DNA of 64,000 nucleotides, from positions 124,001 to 188,000 of the forward strand of contig LJHR01000035.1 of the NCBI GenBank assembly GCA_001296005.1. Reading direction: 5' to 3'. The notes under the pieces were generated by a model. The model searched no databases. It was not told the origin of the DNA and saw nothing but the letters and a program-made list of their open reading frames with translations. A program made the position numbers and the translations under genes. Shown piece after piece: positions 52,867 through 62,996 of this stretch (position 1 is its first letter; each line of letters begins with the position of its first letter). This DNA is from an alpha proteobacterium AAP38. Its GTDB lineage: Bacteria; Pseudomonadota; Alphaproteobacteria; Azospirillales; Azospirillaceae.

Positions 52867-54372
52867 ATGGATACCAAGCTGATCGACCCGTCCGGCTTTG
52901 CCGGTGCCGCCCCCGTTGCCTACCGCACGCCGCCGCACAATGAGGAGGCGGAGCAGACGGTGCTGGGCGCCATCCTTGTGAACAACAAGGCCTTTGAAAA
53001 GGTTGGCGAATTCCTGCGGCCTGAGCATTTCTTCGACCCGGCCAACCAGAAAATCTATCAGGCCGTCCTGAAGATGATCGACCGGGGCCAGGTGGCGAAC
53101 CCGATCACCCTGAAGGCCTATTTCGAACAGGACCGCGACCTGTCGGAAATTGGCGGGCCGGAATATCTGGCGCGCCTGGCTGCCGCCATCGTCACCGTCC
53201 ATAATCTGGAGGATTACGGGCGGATTATCCACGACGCCTATCTGCGTCGGCAGTTGATCGAAGTCGGCGAGGATATGGTCAATCAGGCTTACAAGCACGA
53301 TATCGACATCGTGGCCAACGACCAGATCGAGGATGCGGAAAAGAAGCTGTTCGAACTGGCGGCGACAGGCGACATCAAGGGCGATTTCATCCCCTTCGAC
53401 CGGGCGCTGACCGCCGCCATTGCCAGTGCCGAGGCCGCCTTCCGCCGCTCCAGCCATGTCACGGGCGTCACCTCGGGCTTGCGCGATCTGGACGCCAAGC
53501 TGGGCGGGTTGCATCCCAGCGATCTGCTGATCCTGGCTGGACGCCCCTCCATGGGTAAGACGGCGTTGGCCACCAACATCGCCTTCAATGCAGCCAAGGC
53601 CTATATGCTGTCGGGCGGCAAGGAAGGGGCACCGGTCGGTTTCTTCTCCCTGGAAATGTCGGCAGAACAGCTGGCGCTGCGTATCCTGGCCGATCAGGCG
53701 GAAGTGTCGGGCGATAAGATCCGCCGTGGCGAGATCACGGCCACCGATTTCCCGAAATTCGTGGAGGCCAGCCAGTATCTGGCGCGCGTGCCCTTCTTCG
53801 TGGACGACACACCGGCCCTGACCATCACCGCCGTCCGCACCCGCGCCCGCCGGCTGAAGCGCACCCATGGGCTTGGCCTTTTGGTGGTCGATTATTTGCA
53901 GCTGCTGCGCGGCGGCGGGTCGAGCCGGGGCGAGCAGAACCGTGTGCAGGAAATCTCCGAGATCACGCGCGGCCTGAAGGCCATCGCCAAGGAACTGCAC
54001 CTGCCCGTCATCGCCCTGTCGCAGTTGTCGCGTTCGGTGGAAAACCGCGAGGACAAACGCCCGCAGCTGTCGGACCTGCGTGAATCCGGCTCGATCGAGC
54101 AGGATTCCGACGTCGTGATGTTCGTGTTCCGTGAACAATATTATCTGGAACGTGCGGAGCCCGGCCGCCGCCCCGACGAGTCGGAAGACAAGTATAATGA
54201 CCGTTACGCGCAGTGGCAGGACCGGCTGGCCCAGGTCCACAACACCGCCGACGTGATTATCGGCAAGCAGCGTCACGGTCCCGTTGGCACCGTGCGCCTG
54301 TATTTCGACGGCAATTACACCCGCTTCGGCGATCTCGACACGCAGCATGGCGGCGGATCGTATGACGAGTGA
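52867..54372 (+). CDS. dnaB: Replicative DNA helicase DnaB
   Basis: A 501-aa hexameric helicase. The N-terminal domain begins TPPHNEEAEQTVLGAILVNN, and the RecA-like C-terminal domain has Walker A LAGRPSMGKTALATNIA, FFSLEMSAEQLALRI, Walker B LLVVDYLQLLRGGG, IALSQLSRSVENREDKRPQL and the Arg-rich end KQRHGPVGTVRLYFDG. It unwinds DNA at the fork. Its last codons overlap the alr start by 11 bp. Possible DnaA boxes lie upstream. Confidence 0.97.
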   Translation: MDTKLIDPSGFAGAAPVAYRTPPHNEEAEQTVLGAILVNNKAFEKVGEFLRPEHFFDPANQKIYQAVLKMIDRGQVANPITLKAYFEQDRDLSEIGGPEYLARLAAAIVTVHNLEDYGRIIHDAYLRRQLIEVGEDMVNQAYKHDIDIVANDQIEDAEKKLFELAATGDIKGDFIPFDRALTAAIASAEAAFRRSSHVTGVTSGLRDLDAKLGGLHPSDLLILAGRPSMGKTALATNIAFNAAKAYMLSGGKEGAPVGFFSLEMSAEQLALRILADQAEVSGDKIRRGEITATDFPKFVEASQYLARVPFFVDDTPALTITAVRTRARRLKRTHGLGLLVVDYLQLLRGGGSSRGEQNRVQEISEITRGLKAIAKELHLPVIALSQLSRSVENREDKRPQLSDLRESGSIEQDSDVVMFVFREQYYLERAEPGRRPDESEDKYNDRYAQWQDRLAQVHNTADVIIGKQRHGPVGTVRLYFDGNYTRFGDLDTQHGGGSYDE

Positions 54373-55495
54373 TCTGACGGGGCTGTTGAACAGCCCCGAG
54401 GCGGCGCGTGTTGGCGCCGTGCTGGTCATTGATCTGGCCGCCCTGGTCGCCAATTGGCGTGCCATGGCGGCCCGGGCACCGGGGGCGGAATGCGCCGCCG
54501 TGGTCAAGGCCAATGGCTATGGTCTTGGTGACGTCGCCGTGGCATCGGCCCTTTGGCAAGCGGGCGCCCGCAGCTTCTTCGTGGCGGATATCGAAGCCGG
54601 GGTGCGGGTGAAGACCGCCCTGCCCCAGTCCCGCACCCTGGTCCTGCATGGTGTGCCGGCCGGGACGGAGGCGGAACTGTCGGCGCGTGGTCTGGTGCCG
54701 GTGCTCAGCAGCCTGTGCGAGATTGAACGCTGGGGCGCCTATGCCCGCAAGCTCGGGCGCAAACTGCCCGCCTTTATTCATATCGATACCGGAATGAACA
54801 GGCTGGGCCTGCCACCCGCTGAATTGGATCGGTTACGCAATGATCCAGCCAAGCTGCTGGATGGGATCGATCTGCAAGCCTGGATGAGCCATCTGGCCTG
54901 CGCCGATGATCCGACCAATCCCTTGACGGCGGAACAGTTGCGGCGGGTGCGGGCGGCGTTGACCCGGCTGCCCAAGGCGCCGGTCAGCCTGTCGAACTCC
55001 GCCGGTATCTTCCACGGGGCCGATTATCATTTCGATCTGGTGCGACCCGGTATCGGGCTTTACGGCCCCAACCCCGCCCCTTGGGCGCCCAATCCGATGC
55101 GGCCCGTCATCCAGCTGCTGGCCCGTATCCTGCAAATTCGCGATGTTACCCCGCCCGACACGGTCGGATATGACGCGACACACCGCGTGGCGGCGCCAGG
55201 CAAGGTGGCGGCCCTGGGCATGGGCTATGCCGATGGCTATCCCTGGTCGCTCGCTGGTAAGGGTGTGGCGATGGTGGCGGGCCACGCCGCCCCCCTGATC
55301 GGGCGGGTGTCAATGGACCTGCTGACCGCCGATGTCACGGGAGTAGCCGACGGGCTGTTGCAGGTCGGCGGCTGGGCCGAGATTATCGGCCCACACCGCG
55401 ATATCGATCAGGTCGCCAAAGAGGCCGGCACCATCGGGTATGAGGTGCTGACGCGATTGGGATCTCGGTACCACCGGCTTTACATCAACGGCTGA
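54362..55495 (+). CDS. alr: Alanine racemase
   Basis: A 377-aa PLP enzyme that makes D-alanine for peptidoglycan. The Schiff-base Lys is K49 in AAVVKANGYGLGDVAVA. HIDTGMNRLGLP, SNSAGIF, DLVRPGIGLYG and the second-base region GYDATHRVAAPGKVAALGMG match the family. The ATG at 54362 lies inside the end of dnaB in another frame, so the two are probably translationally coupled. The dnaB-alr order is common in proteobacteria. It ends adjacent to a convergent gene. Confidence 0.96.
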   Translation: MTSDLTGLLNSPEAARVGAVLVIDLAALVANWRAMAARAPGAECAAVVKANGYGLGDVAVASALWQAGARSFFVADIEAGVRVKTALPQSRTLVLHGVPAGTEAELSARGLVPVLSSLCEIERWGAYARKLGRKLPAFIHIDTGMNRLGLPPAELDRLRNDPAKLLDGIDLQAWMSHLACADDPTNPLTAEQLRRVRAALTRLPKAPVSLSNSAGIFHGADYHFDLVRPGIGLYGPNPAPWAPNPMRPVIQLLARILQIRDVTPPDTVGYDATHRVAAPGKVAALGMGYADGYPWSLAGKGVAMVAGHAAPLIGRVSMDLLTADVTGVADGLLQVGGWAEIIGPHRDIDQVAKEAGTIGYEVLTRLGSRYHRLYING

Positions 55496-56389
55496 TCACG
55501 CTGTGATCGACACGAACGATTCCGTTGTCTGGATGGCGATGGTCAGCGTCTCGGTATAGGTGCTGGTGTAGGTCATATCCATGACCGTCCCGGTGCTGGT
55601 GCTGGCGGCGTCCGCCGCCCCGCCGGGGTCGATGGTTTCCAGGGTGCCGTTCAGCCGTTCCAGGGTTTCTCCTGCCGCCGCCAGATCATCGCGCGACGCT
55701 TTCAGGCTTTCCTCGAACTTCTGCTTCTCCTCCTCGCTCATCCACAGGGTGTTGCCCTTGTTGGCTTCTGCCTGGGTCAGCAGAGTGCGCGCGCGACCCG
55801 CAAAATCACGGACTTCCTGCACATAGGCGCGGGCATAGGAGACGGGAACGCCACCGGCGGTCATGCCGGGCTGCGGCTCCACCGGCTTGGCCGGATCGGG
55901 TTCGCCGCGCGCGATGGCGGCAGCGCGTTCAGCGGGATCGACATTGCGTCCCTCCACCAAGCTCTTAGCCTCTTCGGCCAGCTTGCGGGTCATGCCGGTG
56001 GCTTCGCGCGCAATCTGTGCCAGCTTGCGGGCATCGCCGCGCGCAGCGGCCTGACGCGCCTCCTGCTCCAGCTCGCCCATGCGGCGCTTGGACTGGGTCA
56101 ATTTCTCATTGGCGGCCTTGCGGTCAATCTCCGACCGGGCCTGATCCATGTATTTGCCCAGTTCCTCGACGCGCGCAGCGCTTTTGGCGGCTTCCTCGAA
56201 CCCGCCACCGGTGACGCCGATTTCCATCAGGCGCTTATAGATATCTTGCTGCGACCGGCCCTGATATTGCGGGTCGCTGGTCTTTTTGAATCGTTCCTCG
56301 ACCGCCTTATCGACATGGCGGTCGATAGCCGTCTTCATCGCCATGGAATTCGTGGCGCTGAAGAGCGGACTCGCGTTTAGCGAGATCAT
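55496..56389 (-). CDS. Coiled-coil protein of unknown function
   Basis: A 297-aa protein from the ATG at 56389, preceded by GGGGGAG. No signal peptide or transmembrane segment. The middle is strongly helical and charged (ARSEIDRKAANEKLTQSKRR, GELEQEARQAAARGDARKL, KFEESLKASRDDLAAAGETL). The end is Ser/Thr-rich (STSTGTVMDMTYTSTYTETL). The Ser/Thr-rich C-terminus with a helical body recalls secreted or flagellum-associated filament proteins, but I find no clear family. It is isolated and convergent with alr. Confidence 0.7.
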   Translation of the reverse strand: MISLNASPLFSATNSMAMKTAIDRHVDKAVEERFKKTSDPQYQGRSQQDIYKRLMEIGVTGGGFEEAAKSAARVEELGKYMDQARSEIDRKAANEKLTQSKRRMGELEQEARQAAARGDARKLAQIAREATGMTRKLAEEAKSLVEGRNVDPAERAAAIARGEPDPAKPVEPQPGMTAGGVPVSYARAYVQEVRDFAGRARTLLTQAEANKGNTLWMSEEEKQKFEESLKASRDDLAAAGETLERLNGTLETIDPGGAADAASTSTGTVMDMTYTSTYTETLTIAIQTTESFVSITA

Positions 56390-56497
56390 GGGCTCCCCCA
56401 AAGGCGATCATTTTGATCCACCCAAAGGGTAAGACACTCGCGTGATAGGAGCAAGTCCGTAAAATTGTATCTTTAGTGATAGTCGCCAAAACGGAAA

Positions 56498-56525
56498 CCG
56501 CCCGGCGGATTGCTCCACCGGGCGG
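56498..56525 (-). terminator. Rho-independent terminator of the ilv operon
   Basis: On the minus strand, CCGCCCGGTGGA and TCCGCCGGGCGG form a 12-bp stem with one mismatch, followed by TTTCCGTTTT, 28 bp after ilvC. Confidence 0.8.
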
Positions 56526-56553
56526 CATCAGCATAACTAAGCTTCTGAAAAAC

Positions 56554-57657
<1,104 letters not shown>

Positions 57658-58170
57658 TTACAGGGTCGAAGTGCCGCGCGACAGGGCGGCAGCGCCTGTC
57701 CGGCTGATATCGACCTCGCCCAGCTGCTGCATCAGGTCGATGAAGCGGTTCAGGTCCTCGGCTGTGCCGGTGATTTCGAACACGAAACTGTTGATGGTGG
57801 CGTCCACGACGCGGGCCTTGAACACATCACCGATGCGCAAGGACTCCACCCGCTTCTCGCCATTGGCCACGACCTTGACCAGGGCCATCTCCCGCTCGAT
57901 AAACGGGCCTTCCAGGGTCAGGTCCTTGACCTTGTGGACAGGGACCAGACGGTCCAACTGCACCTTAATCTGTTCGATGATCATGGGCGTGCCGGAGGTG
58001 ACGACGGTGATGCGGGACAGGCTGTCACCGGCATCGATCTCCGCCACGGTCAGGCTTTCGATATTATAGCCACGGCCAGAGAACAGGCCGATAACGCGCG
58101 CCAGCACGCCCGGCTCGTTATCGACGAGCACGGAAATGGTGTGGCGACGGATGCTGGTATCTTGGGTCAC
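57658..58170 (-). CDS. ilvN: Acetolactate synthase small regulatory subunit
   Basis: A 170-aa subunit with an N-terminal ACT domain (HTISVLVDNEPGVLARVIGL, FSGRGYNIESLTVAEID) that senses branched-chain amino acids. The C-terminal domain includes REMALVKVVANGEKRVESL and FEITGTAEDLNRFIDLMQQL. It activates the catalytic subunit and confers valine feedback. The start is a GTG at 58170, 57 bp after ilvB. The length matches the IlvH/IlvN class. Confidence 0.96.
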   Translation of the reverse strand: MTQDTSIRRHTISVLVDNEPGVLARVIGLFSGRGYNIESLTVAEIDAGDSLSRITVVTSGTPMIIEQIKVQLDRLVPVHKVKDLTLEGPFIEREMALVKVVANGEKRVESLRIGDVFKARVVDATINSFVFEITGTAEDLNRFIDLMQQLGEVDISRTGAAALSRGTSTL

Positions 58171-58227
58171 GGGGCGAGGCTCCGGGAAATCTGGTCTTTA
58201 TCGGGCGAAAGGGATGGGACGGCTGGC

Positions 58228-59994
58228 TTACACCAGCACCATCCCCTCCTCCGGCGTGGCTTCGGAAACCTTATCCGCCGGACCCAGCAGCATTTCATTA
58301 TGTGCCTTGCCACCGGGGATCATGGGGAAGCAGTTTTCCTTCTGGTCCACGCACATATCGACGATGACGGCGCGCGGGGTGGCGATCATCTCGGCGATAA
58401 CGTCGTCCACTTCCGACACTTTGGTGGCGCGCAGGCCCACGCCGCCGAAGGCGTCCGCCAGCTTCACGAAGTCGGGCAGCGCCTCCGAATAGCTTTCGGA
58501 ATAGCGTGAACCGTGCAGCAGTTCCTGCCACTGACGGACCATGCCCATCCACTGATTGTTCAGGATGAAGACCTTGACCGGCAGACGGTACTGCAGGGCC
58601 GTCGACATTTCCTGGATGTTCATCTGGATCGACGCTTCACCGGCGACATCGATACAGAGCGCGCCAGGATTGGCGATCTGCGCACCGATGGCGGCGGGCA
58701 GGCCATAGCCCATGGTGCCGAGGCCACCCGAGGTCAGCCAACGGTTCGGCTTGTTGAAGGGCAGGAACTGTGCGGCCCACATCTGATGCTGGCCCACCTC
58801 GGTGGAGATGAACACATCGTCGCGGCCCTGGATGGCGGCGCGCAGACGCTCCAGCGCGTATTGCGGCTTGATGACCTTGTCGGTCTTCTCGTACTTCAGG
58901 CAGTCCTTGGACCGCCAGACGGCGATCTGGTCCCACCAGGACTTCAAGGCGGCCTGATCGGCGCGCTTGTTGCGGGCCTTCCAGATGCGGATCATGTCTT
59001 CCAAGACATAGGCCGCGTCGCCGACGATGGGCAGATCAACGCGAACATTCTTGTTGATGTTCGACGGGTCGATATCGATGTGGATCTTCTTGGAATTCGG
59101 GCTGAATTCGCTGACCTTGCCCGTCACACGGTCATCGAACCGGGCGCCGACGCAGACCATCAGGTCGCAGCCATGCATGGCCAGATTGGCCTCGTAGGTC
59201 CCGTGCATGCCCAGCATGCCCAGCCACTGCTGATCATGGGCCGGATAGGCGCCCAGGCCCATCAGGGTGGTGGTGCAGGGATAGCCGGTCATGCGCACCA
59301 GCTGCGTCAGCAACTGGCTGGCCACCGGGCCGGCATTGATGACGCCGCCGCCGACATAGAAGATGGGACGCTTGGCATTGGCCAGCATCTCCACCGCCTC
59401 CTCAACCTTGTTCAGGTCGGGCTTCACCTGCGGGCGATAGCTCTTGGGCTGGCTTTCGCCCGGCGTGCGATAGACGCCGTCGGCGAACTGCACATCCTTG
59501 GGGATGTCGATGACGACGGGGCCGGGACGGCCATTCTTGGCCACATAGAACGCTTCATGCAGCGTGCGGGCCAGATTGTTGACGTCCTTGACCAGATAAT
59601 TGTGCTTGGTCGCGGGCCGGGTGATGCCGGTCGTGTCGCATTCCTGGAACGCGTCATTGCCGATCAGGTGCGTCGGCACCTGCCCCGTCAGGCAGACGAT
59701 CGGAATGCTGTCCATCAGCGCATCGACCAGGCCGGTGACGGCATTGGTGGCGCCGGGGCCGGAGGTGACCAGAACGACACCGACCTTGCCGGACGAACGG
59801 GCATAGCCCTCTGCGGCATGGACGGCGGCCTGTTCGTGGCGGACCAGGATGTGCTTGATCTGGTTCTGCTTGAACAGCGCGTCATAGATGGGTAGTACCG
59901 CCCCACCCGGATAGCCGAAGATCGTATCTACACCTTGGTCCCGAAGGGCCTTGATGACGATTTCCGCACCGGAGAGGATGGTTCCCGAAGACAT
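58228..59994 (-). CDS. ilvB: Acetolactate synthase large catalytic subunit
   Basis: A 588-aa ThDP enzyme. It has FGYPGGAVLPIYDALF, the catalytic Glu in VRHEQAAVHAAEGYAR, SGPGATNAVTGLVDALMDS, and the ThDP/Mg site DVAGEASIQMNIQEMSTALQ with NNQWMGMVRQWQELL. It condenses two pyruvates, or pyruvate and 2-ketobutyrate. The ATG at 59994 is preferred over a TTG 15 bp earlier. It heads the ilvB-ilvN-ilvC cluster, about 100 bp downstream of miaA. I see no leader peptide. Confidence 0.97.
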   Translation of the reverse strand: MSSGTILSGAEIVIKALRDQGVDTIFGYPGGAVLPIYDALFKQNQIKHILVRHEQAAVHAAEGYARSSGKVGVVLVTSGPGATNAVTGLVDALMDSIPIVCLTGQVPTHLIGNDAFQECDTTGITRPATKHNYLVKDVNNLARTLHEAFYVAKNGRPGPVVIDIPKDVQFADGVYRTPGESQPKSYRPQVKPDLNKVEEAVEMLANAKRPIFYVGGGVINAGPVASQLLTQLVRMTGYPCTTTLMGLGAYPAHDQQWLGMLGMHGTYEANLAMHGCDLMVCVGARFDDRVTGKVSEFSPNSKKIHIDIDPSNINKNVRVDLPIVGDAAYVLEDMIRIWKARNKRADQAALKSWWDQIAVWRSKDCLKYEKTDKVIKPQYALERLRAAIQGRDDVFISTEVGQHQMWAAQFLPFNKPNRWLTSGGLGTMGYGLPAAIGAQIANPGALCIDVAGEASIQMNIQEMSTALQYRLPVKVFILNNQWMGMVRQWQELLHGSRYSESYSEALPDFVKLADAFGGVGLRATKVSEVDDVIAEMIATPRAVIVDMCVDQKENCFPMIPGGKAHNEMLLGPADKVSEATPEEGMVLV

Positions 59995-60094
59995 GGCAGA
60001 CGCTTTCAAACAGTTCCAACAGGGTTGAAAAACGCCGCATCTCGCAGGGGCGAAAGGCGACGTGGCGGCACCCTAGACGGAACCGGAAAGATGG

Positions 60095-61081
60095 TCAACC
60101 GGTTTTGGCAATGATCTTAGTCATGCCTGTCATGATACGGTCATAAAATTTCGCGAACGCCACCTCGGATGCAAGTTCCGTCGAATCCAACCGCACTGCG
60201 GCAGGCATCTGGTTACGAAACCATGTCAATTGCCGCTTGGCATAATTGCGGGTCAACTGCTGTGCCCTGGCAATCGCCGTTTCCCGGTCCAGCGTGCCGG
60301 ACAGGATGGCGGCGATTTCGGGCACGCCCAGCGCCTTGCATGCCGGCAGGGCCGGGTCGAGGCCCTGGGCCATCAGGGCCGCCACTTCTTCCTCCGCCCC
60401 CTGTTCCAGCATGGTCAGAAAGCGCTTGTCGCATTGCGCATAAAGGCGCGGGCGCGGCGGCTCCACGACCAGGGTGGTGAAGGACAGGTGTGTGGGCACA
60501 TCGGTGGGCGGAGCCGCCTGCCAGTCGCTGATCGACCGGCCCGTGGTCTGGATCACCTCCCAGGCGCGGATCAGGCGCTGACTGTCGGTCGGGTGAAGAC
60601 GGGCGGCGGTGGCGGGATCGATTTCCGCCAGACGGGCATGCAGGGCGGGGCTGCCGATCTCCGCCTGCAAATCCATCGCGGCCTGACGGATGTCCGCCGG
60701 GATGTCGGGAATGTCGGACAGGCCCTGCATCAGGGATCGCAGATAGAGCCCGGTGCCGCCAACCACGATGGGCAGACGCCCCTGCCCGTGCGCCCGGTCA
60801 ATCTCCGCCAGCGCCAGTTCGCGCCAACGCGCCGCGCTCATCCGCACCGAGGCGGGCACGATACCATATAGTATATGTGGGGCTTCCGCCTCATCCGCCT
60901 CTGATGGGCGGGCCGTGACGATCGCCAAGTCAGCATAGACCTGCATGCTGTCCGCATTGATCACCACCCCGCCGGCCCGCTTTGCAAGGGCGAGAGCCAA
61001 ACCGGACTTTCCCGAGGCAGTGGGGCCGCCAATGACGAGGACTGGGCGCGGTTCGGTCATGAGGACGGGAATTGGATTCAT
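60095..61081 (-). CDS. miaA: tRNA dimethylallyltransferase
   Basis: A 328-aa enzyme that adds a dimethylallyl group to A37 of tRNAs reading UNN codons. The P-loop is VIGGPTASGKSGLALALA, followed by VINADSMQVYADLAIVTARP and VVGGTGLYLRSLMQGL. Later regions include DSQRLIRAWEVIQTTGRS and NYAKRQLTWFRNQ. An internal ATG seven codons in is an alternative start; neither has a strong ribosome-binding site. It is upstream of ilvB on the same strand. Confidence 0.95.
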   Translation of the reverse strand: MNPIPVLMTEPRPVLVIGGPTASGKSGLALALAKRAGGVVINADSMQVYADLAIVTARPSEADEAEAPHILYGIVPASVRMSAARWRELALAEIDRAHGQGRLPIVVGGTGLYLRSLMQGLSDIPDIPADIRQAAMDLQAEIGSPALHARLAEIDPATAARLHPTDSQRLIRAWEVIQTTGRSISDWQAAPPTDVPTHLSFTTLVVEPPRPRLYAQCDKRFLTMLEQGAEEEVAALMAQGLDPALPACKALGVPEIAAILSGTLDRETAIARAQQLTRNYAKRQLTWFRNQMPAAVRLDSTELASEVAFAKFYDRIMTGMTKIIAKTG

Positions 61082-61124
61082 TGGTTGGTGTTAACCCCCG
61101 CCCCGGGATTTCGCAAGCAGGCCT

Positions 61125-62663
61125 TCAGCGTGGCATCGTGCTGACGCCCAACCCTGTAAGCCGCTGCAACTCACCAGCTCGGAACTGCTCCACACGCCGG
61201 GCCAATTCATCGCGGTTTTCCGCTTCAGTAAGCAAAGACCGGCTCTCATGCACCAGGCGCTGCCCATTGTCACACAGCCGGGTCCACGCCAAATCCACGG
61301 GATCGATTCCACGTTCCAGAGCGCCGAGGATAGTGACATTCAGCCAATCAGTGAGAATACCGCTGCCGAGCAGCGGCGAGGCCCAATAGAGATTACATCC
61401 CATAACCGGCTCGTTAAACAGCGCCTCGTTAAGGGCTGACGCCCGAACCCGGCGGACATCGTAACCCTCATCCGGCAGGCAAAGCGAAGCCTGTTCAGTG
61501 GCAACGAGGACAATAAGCATGTGCATCAGGCTGGTCGCGCCAAATTTGCTGCAATTTGTATCCTCAATCAGGTCCAAGAGCCTAGTCGGGCCCTTGGCCA
61601 TGCGCTGTAGTACAGGCCCGTAAAGCTCCAAGGGCAGCTGCGCTTTCCCGTTCAATGCATCCAGGTTGGAGATGAAAGAGTCCGGAGTGATGGTAAGCGC
61701 AAAGCGATAGTTGGACAAAATCTGTGCCCGGCGCGCGACGCTGAGTTTTCGAGGACCACGCACAAAAATGTCGCGCCGAAATCCCTGGCTAACCATAATG
61801 TCGCGCAGGCTTTCTTTACGATTTGGGTCCTTGATCTTGTTCAACAATGCCAGTTGTTCATTGGATAGATTAACCTGGTCAACATGGTCCCTTAGATATG
61901 CCGATGCCGCAAAGCTGAGCTTGACGCTCCAGAGTTCCTCGGCCATGTCGGCGAAGTAGGACGGGTGCCATTCCTGCCCAAGAAATTCATGGACGATATA
62001 GCCTAGGGCCTTCTGGTCCATGGCCTTGATCTGACCTACCGCCCCAGGGACATGCTTGAAATAATGCGCATTGGTTTCAATCAATTCCCTTGCAAGCGCC
62101 AACGCCTGGCTGACCTGCTCCTGCCGCCCTCCCGCTGATGCCTCTGCATGCTCTTGAATGAGTTTTCGCAATGGCGCCAATGGCAGCCAACCAACAGAAC
62201 AGTTATATGAAATATAAACAATTCCACCGGAACGCAGCTTTCTCTTAATGAAGTTTAATATAAAATTTCTATTCTCAAACGAAACCCAACTGTGAATTCC
62301 ATGGAGACTTATAATATCATATTCAGGCAAGTCCGATTCGTCCAGGAATTCCTGAAAACTACGCTCATGAAAACGAATATTATGCAATCCGGCGGACTCA
62401 GCTGCTGCTCTCGCCGCAACGATCTGGCTAGGATTGAAATCAACAGCATCAAAAGTAATGTGCGGATAGGCCATAGCCATGATGTTGGCCGTCACCCCAT
62501 ACCCGCACCCAAGTTCGCAGTAGCGCAGGGGCTGGTTGGCATCGGGTGCTTCGAAGCCTTTGAGGGTCATGCAGAATTGCAATGAATGGGGCAAAAGCTC
62601 CCCATAGAAATTATTCGTGTAGTTAATGTCGGCAATATAGCCGTCAGTCCAATTCTCCGGCAT
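61125..62663 (-). CDS. SAM methyltransferase with regulatory domain
   Basis: A 512-aa protein. An N-terminal class I methyltransferase domain has motif I RYCELGCGYGVTANIMAMAY, then ITFDAVDFNPSQIVAA and YDIISLHGIHSWVSFENR. A helical regulatory domain follows (EHAEASAGGRQEQVSQALAL, HYFKHVPGAVGQIKAMDQ). The C-terminal part has SALNEALFNEPVMGCNL. This is the MethyTransf_Reg architecture. Base composition is noticeably more AT-rich than its neighbours, especially near 62150-62500, so recent transfer is possible. The substrate is unknown. Confidence 0.82.
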   Translation of the reverse strand: MPENWTDGYIADINYTNNFYGELLPHSLQFCMTLKGFEAPDANQPLRYCELGCGYGVTANIMAMAYPHITFDAVDFNPSQIVAARAAAESAGLHNIRFHERSFQEFLDESDLPEYDIISLHGIHSWVSFENRNFILNFIKRKLRSGGIVYISYNCSVGWLPLAPLRKLIQEHAEASAGGRQEQVSQALALARELIETNAHYFKHVPGAVGQIKAMDQKALGYIVHEFLGQEWHPSYFADMAEELWSVKLSFAASAYLRDHVDQVNLSNEQLALLNKIKDPNRKESLRDIMVSQGFRRDIFVRGPRKLSVARRAQILSNYRFALTITPDSFISNLDALNGKAQLPLELYGPVLQRMAKGPTRLLDLIEDTNCSKFGATSLMHMLIVLVATEQASLCLPDEGYDVRRVRASALNEALFNEPVMGCNLYWASPLLGSGILTDWLNVTILGALERGIDPVDLAWTRLCDNGQRLVHESRSLLTEAENRDELARRVEQFRAGELQRLTGLGVSTMPR

Positions 62664-62920
62664 CACGCGTCACCCAACTTATGAGTTTGAAGCGGTACCA
62701 TGGTAAGCGCAAGATTGTCCAGACGCAGTCCAGCTACGGAGGGCTGGACTTGCAACAGGGTATTCGAAATCTCTATTTCGTTCTCCGGGGTATATTCAAT
62801 ATGTTGCTGGCGGGGTGATATGTATGTATCGCGGTCGAACCGGGGCGTGATCCTGCCCGTTGCTGCGTACAGTTTCCTTCCCTTCGTGGCGACTTGATAT
62901 TTCTGGATGGCTTCCCCCAC
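62663..62920 (-). CDS. Possible small protein coupled to the methyltransferase
   Basis: An 85-codon frame opening at a GTG at 62920 and ending in a TGA that overlaps the methyltransferase ATG (TGATG). The text is protein-like: EAIQKYQVATKGRKLYAATG, then DTYISPRQQHIEYTPENEIE and LLQVQPSVAGLRLDNLAL. There is no ATG at a good position and the frame stays open into the serB start, so it may be a gene remnant. It fills what would otherwise be a 330-bp gap. Confidence 0.35.
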   Translation of the reverse strand: MGEAIQKYQVATKGRKLYAATGRITPRFDRDTYISPRQQHIEYTPENEIEISNTLLQVQPSVAGLRLDNLALTMVPLQTHKLGDA

Positions 62921-62996
62921 AGACGATTGATTGCCAGCGGTTCCATAGGGGGCGATAAGGGCGGCAATCGACCACCCAATCTGGACGGGATATAAG

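Noticed and set aside
52825-54513. 562-codon open frame antisense to dnaB
   Set aside because: Translation is Gln/Ala/Gly-rich with no motif; the plus strand carries an intact DnaB.
59995-60094. Leader-peptide attenuator before ilvB
   Set aside because: I looked for a short frame rich in Val, Leu or Ile followed by alternative hairpins and found none.
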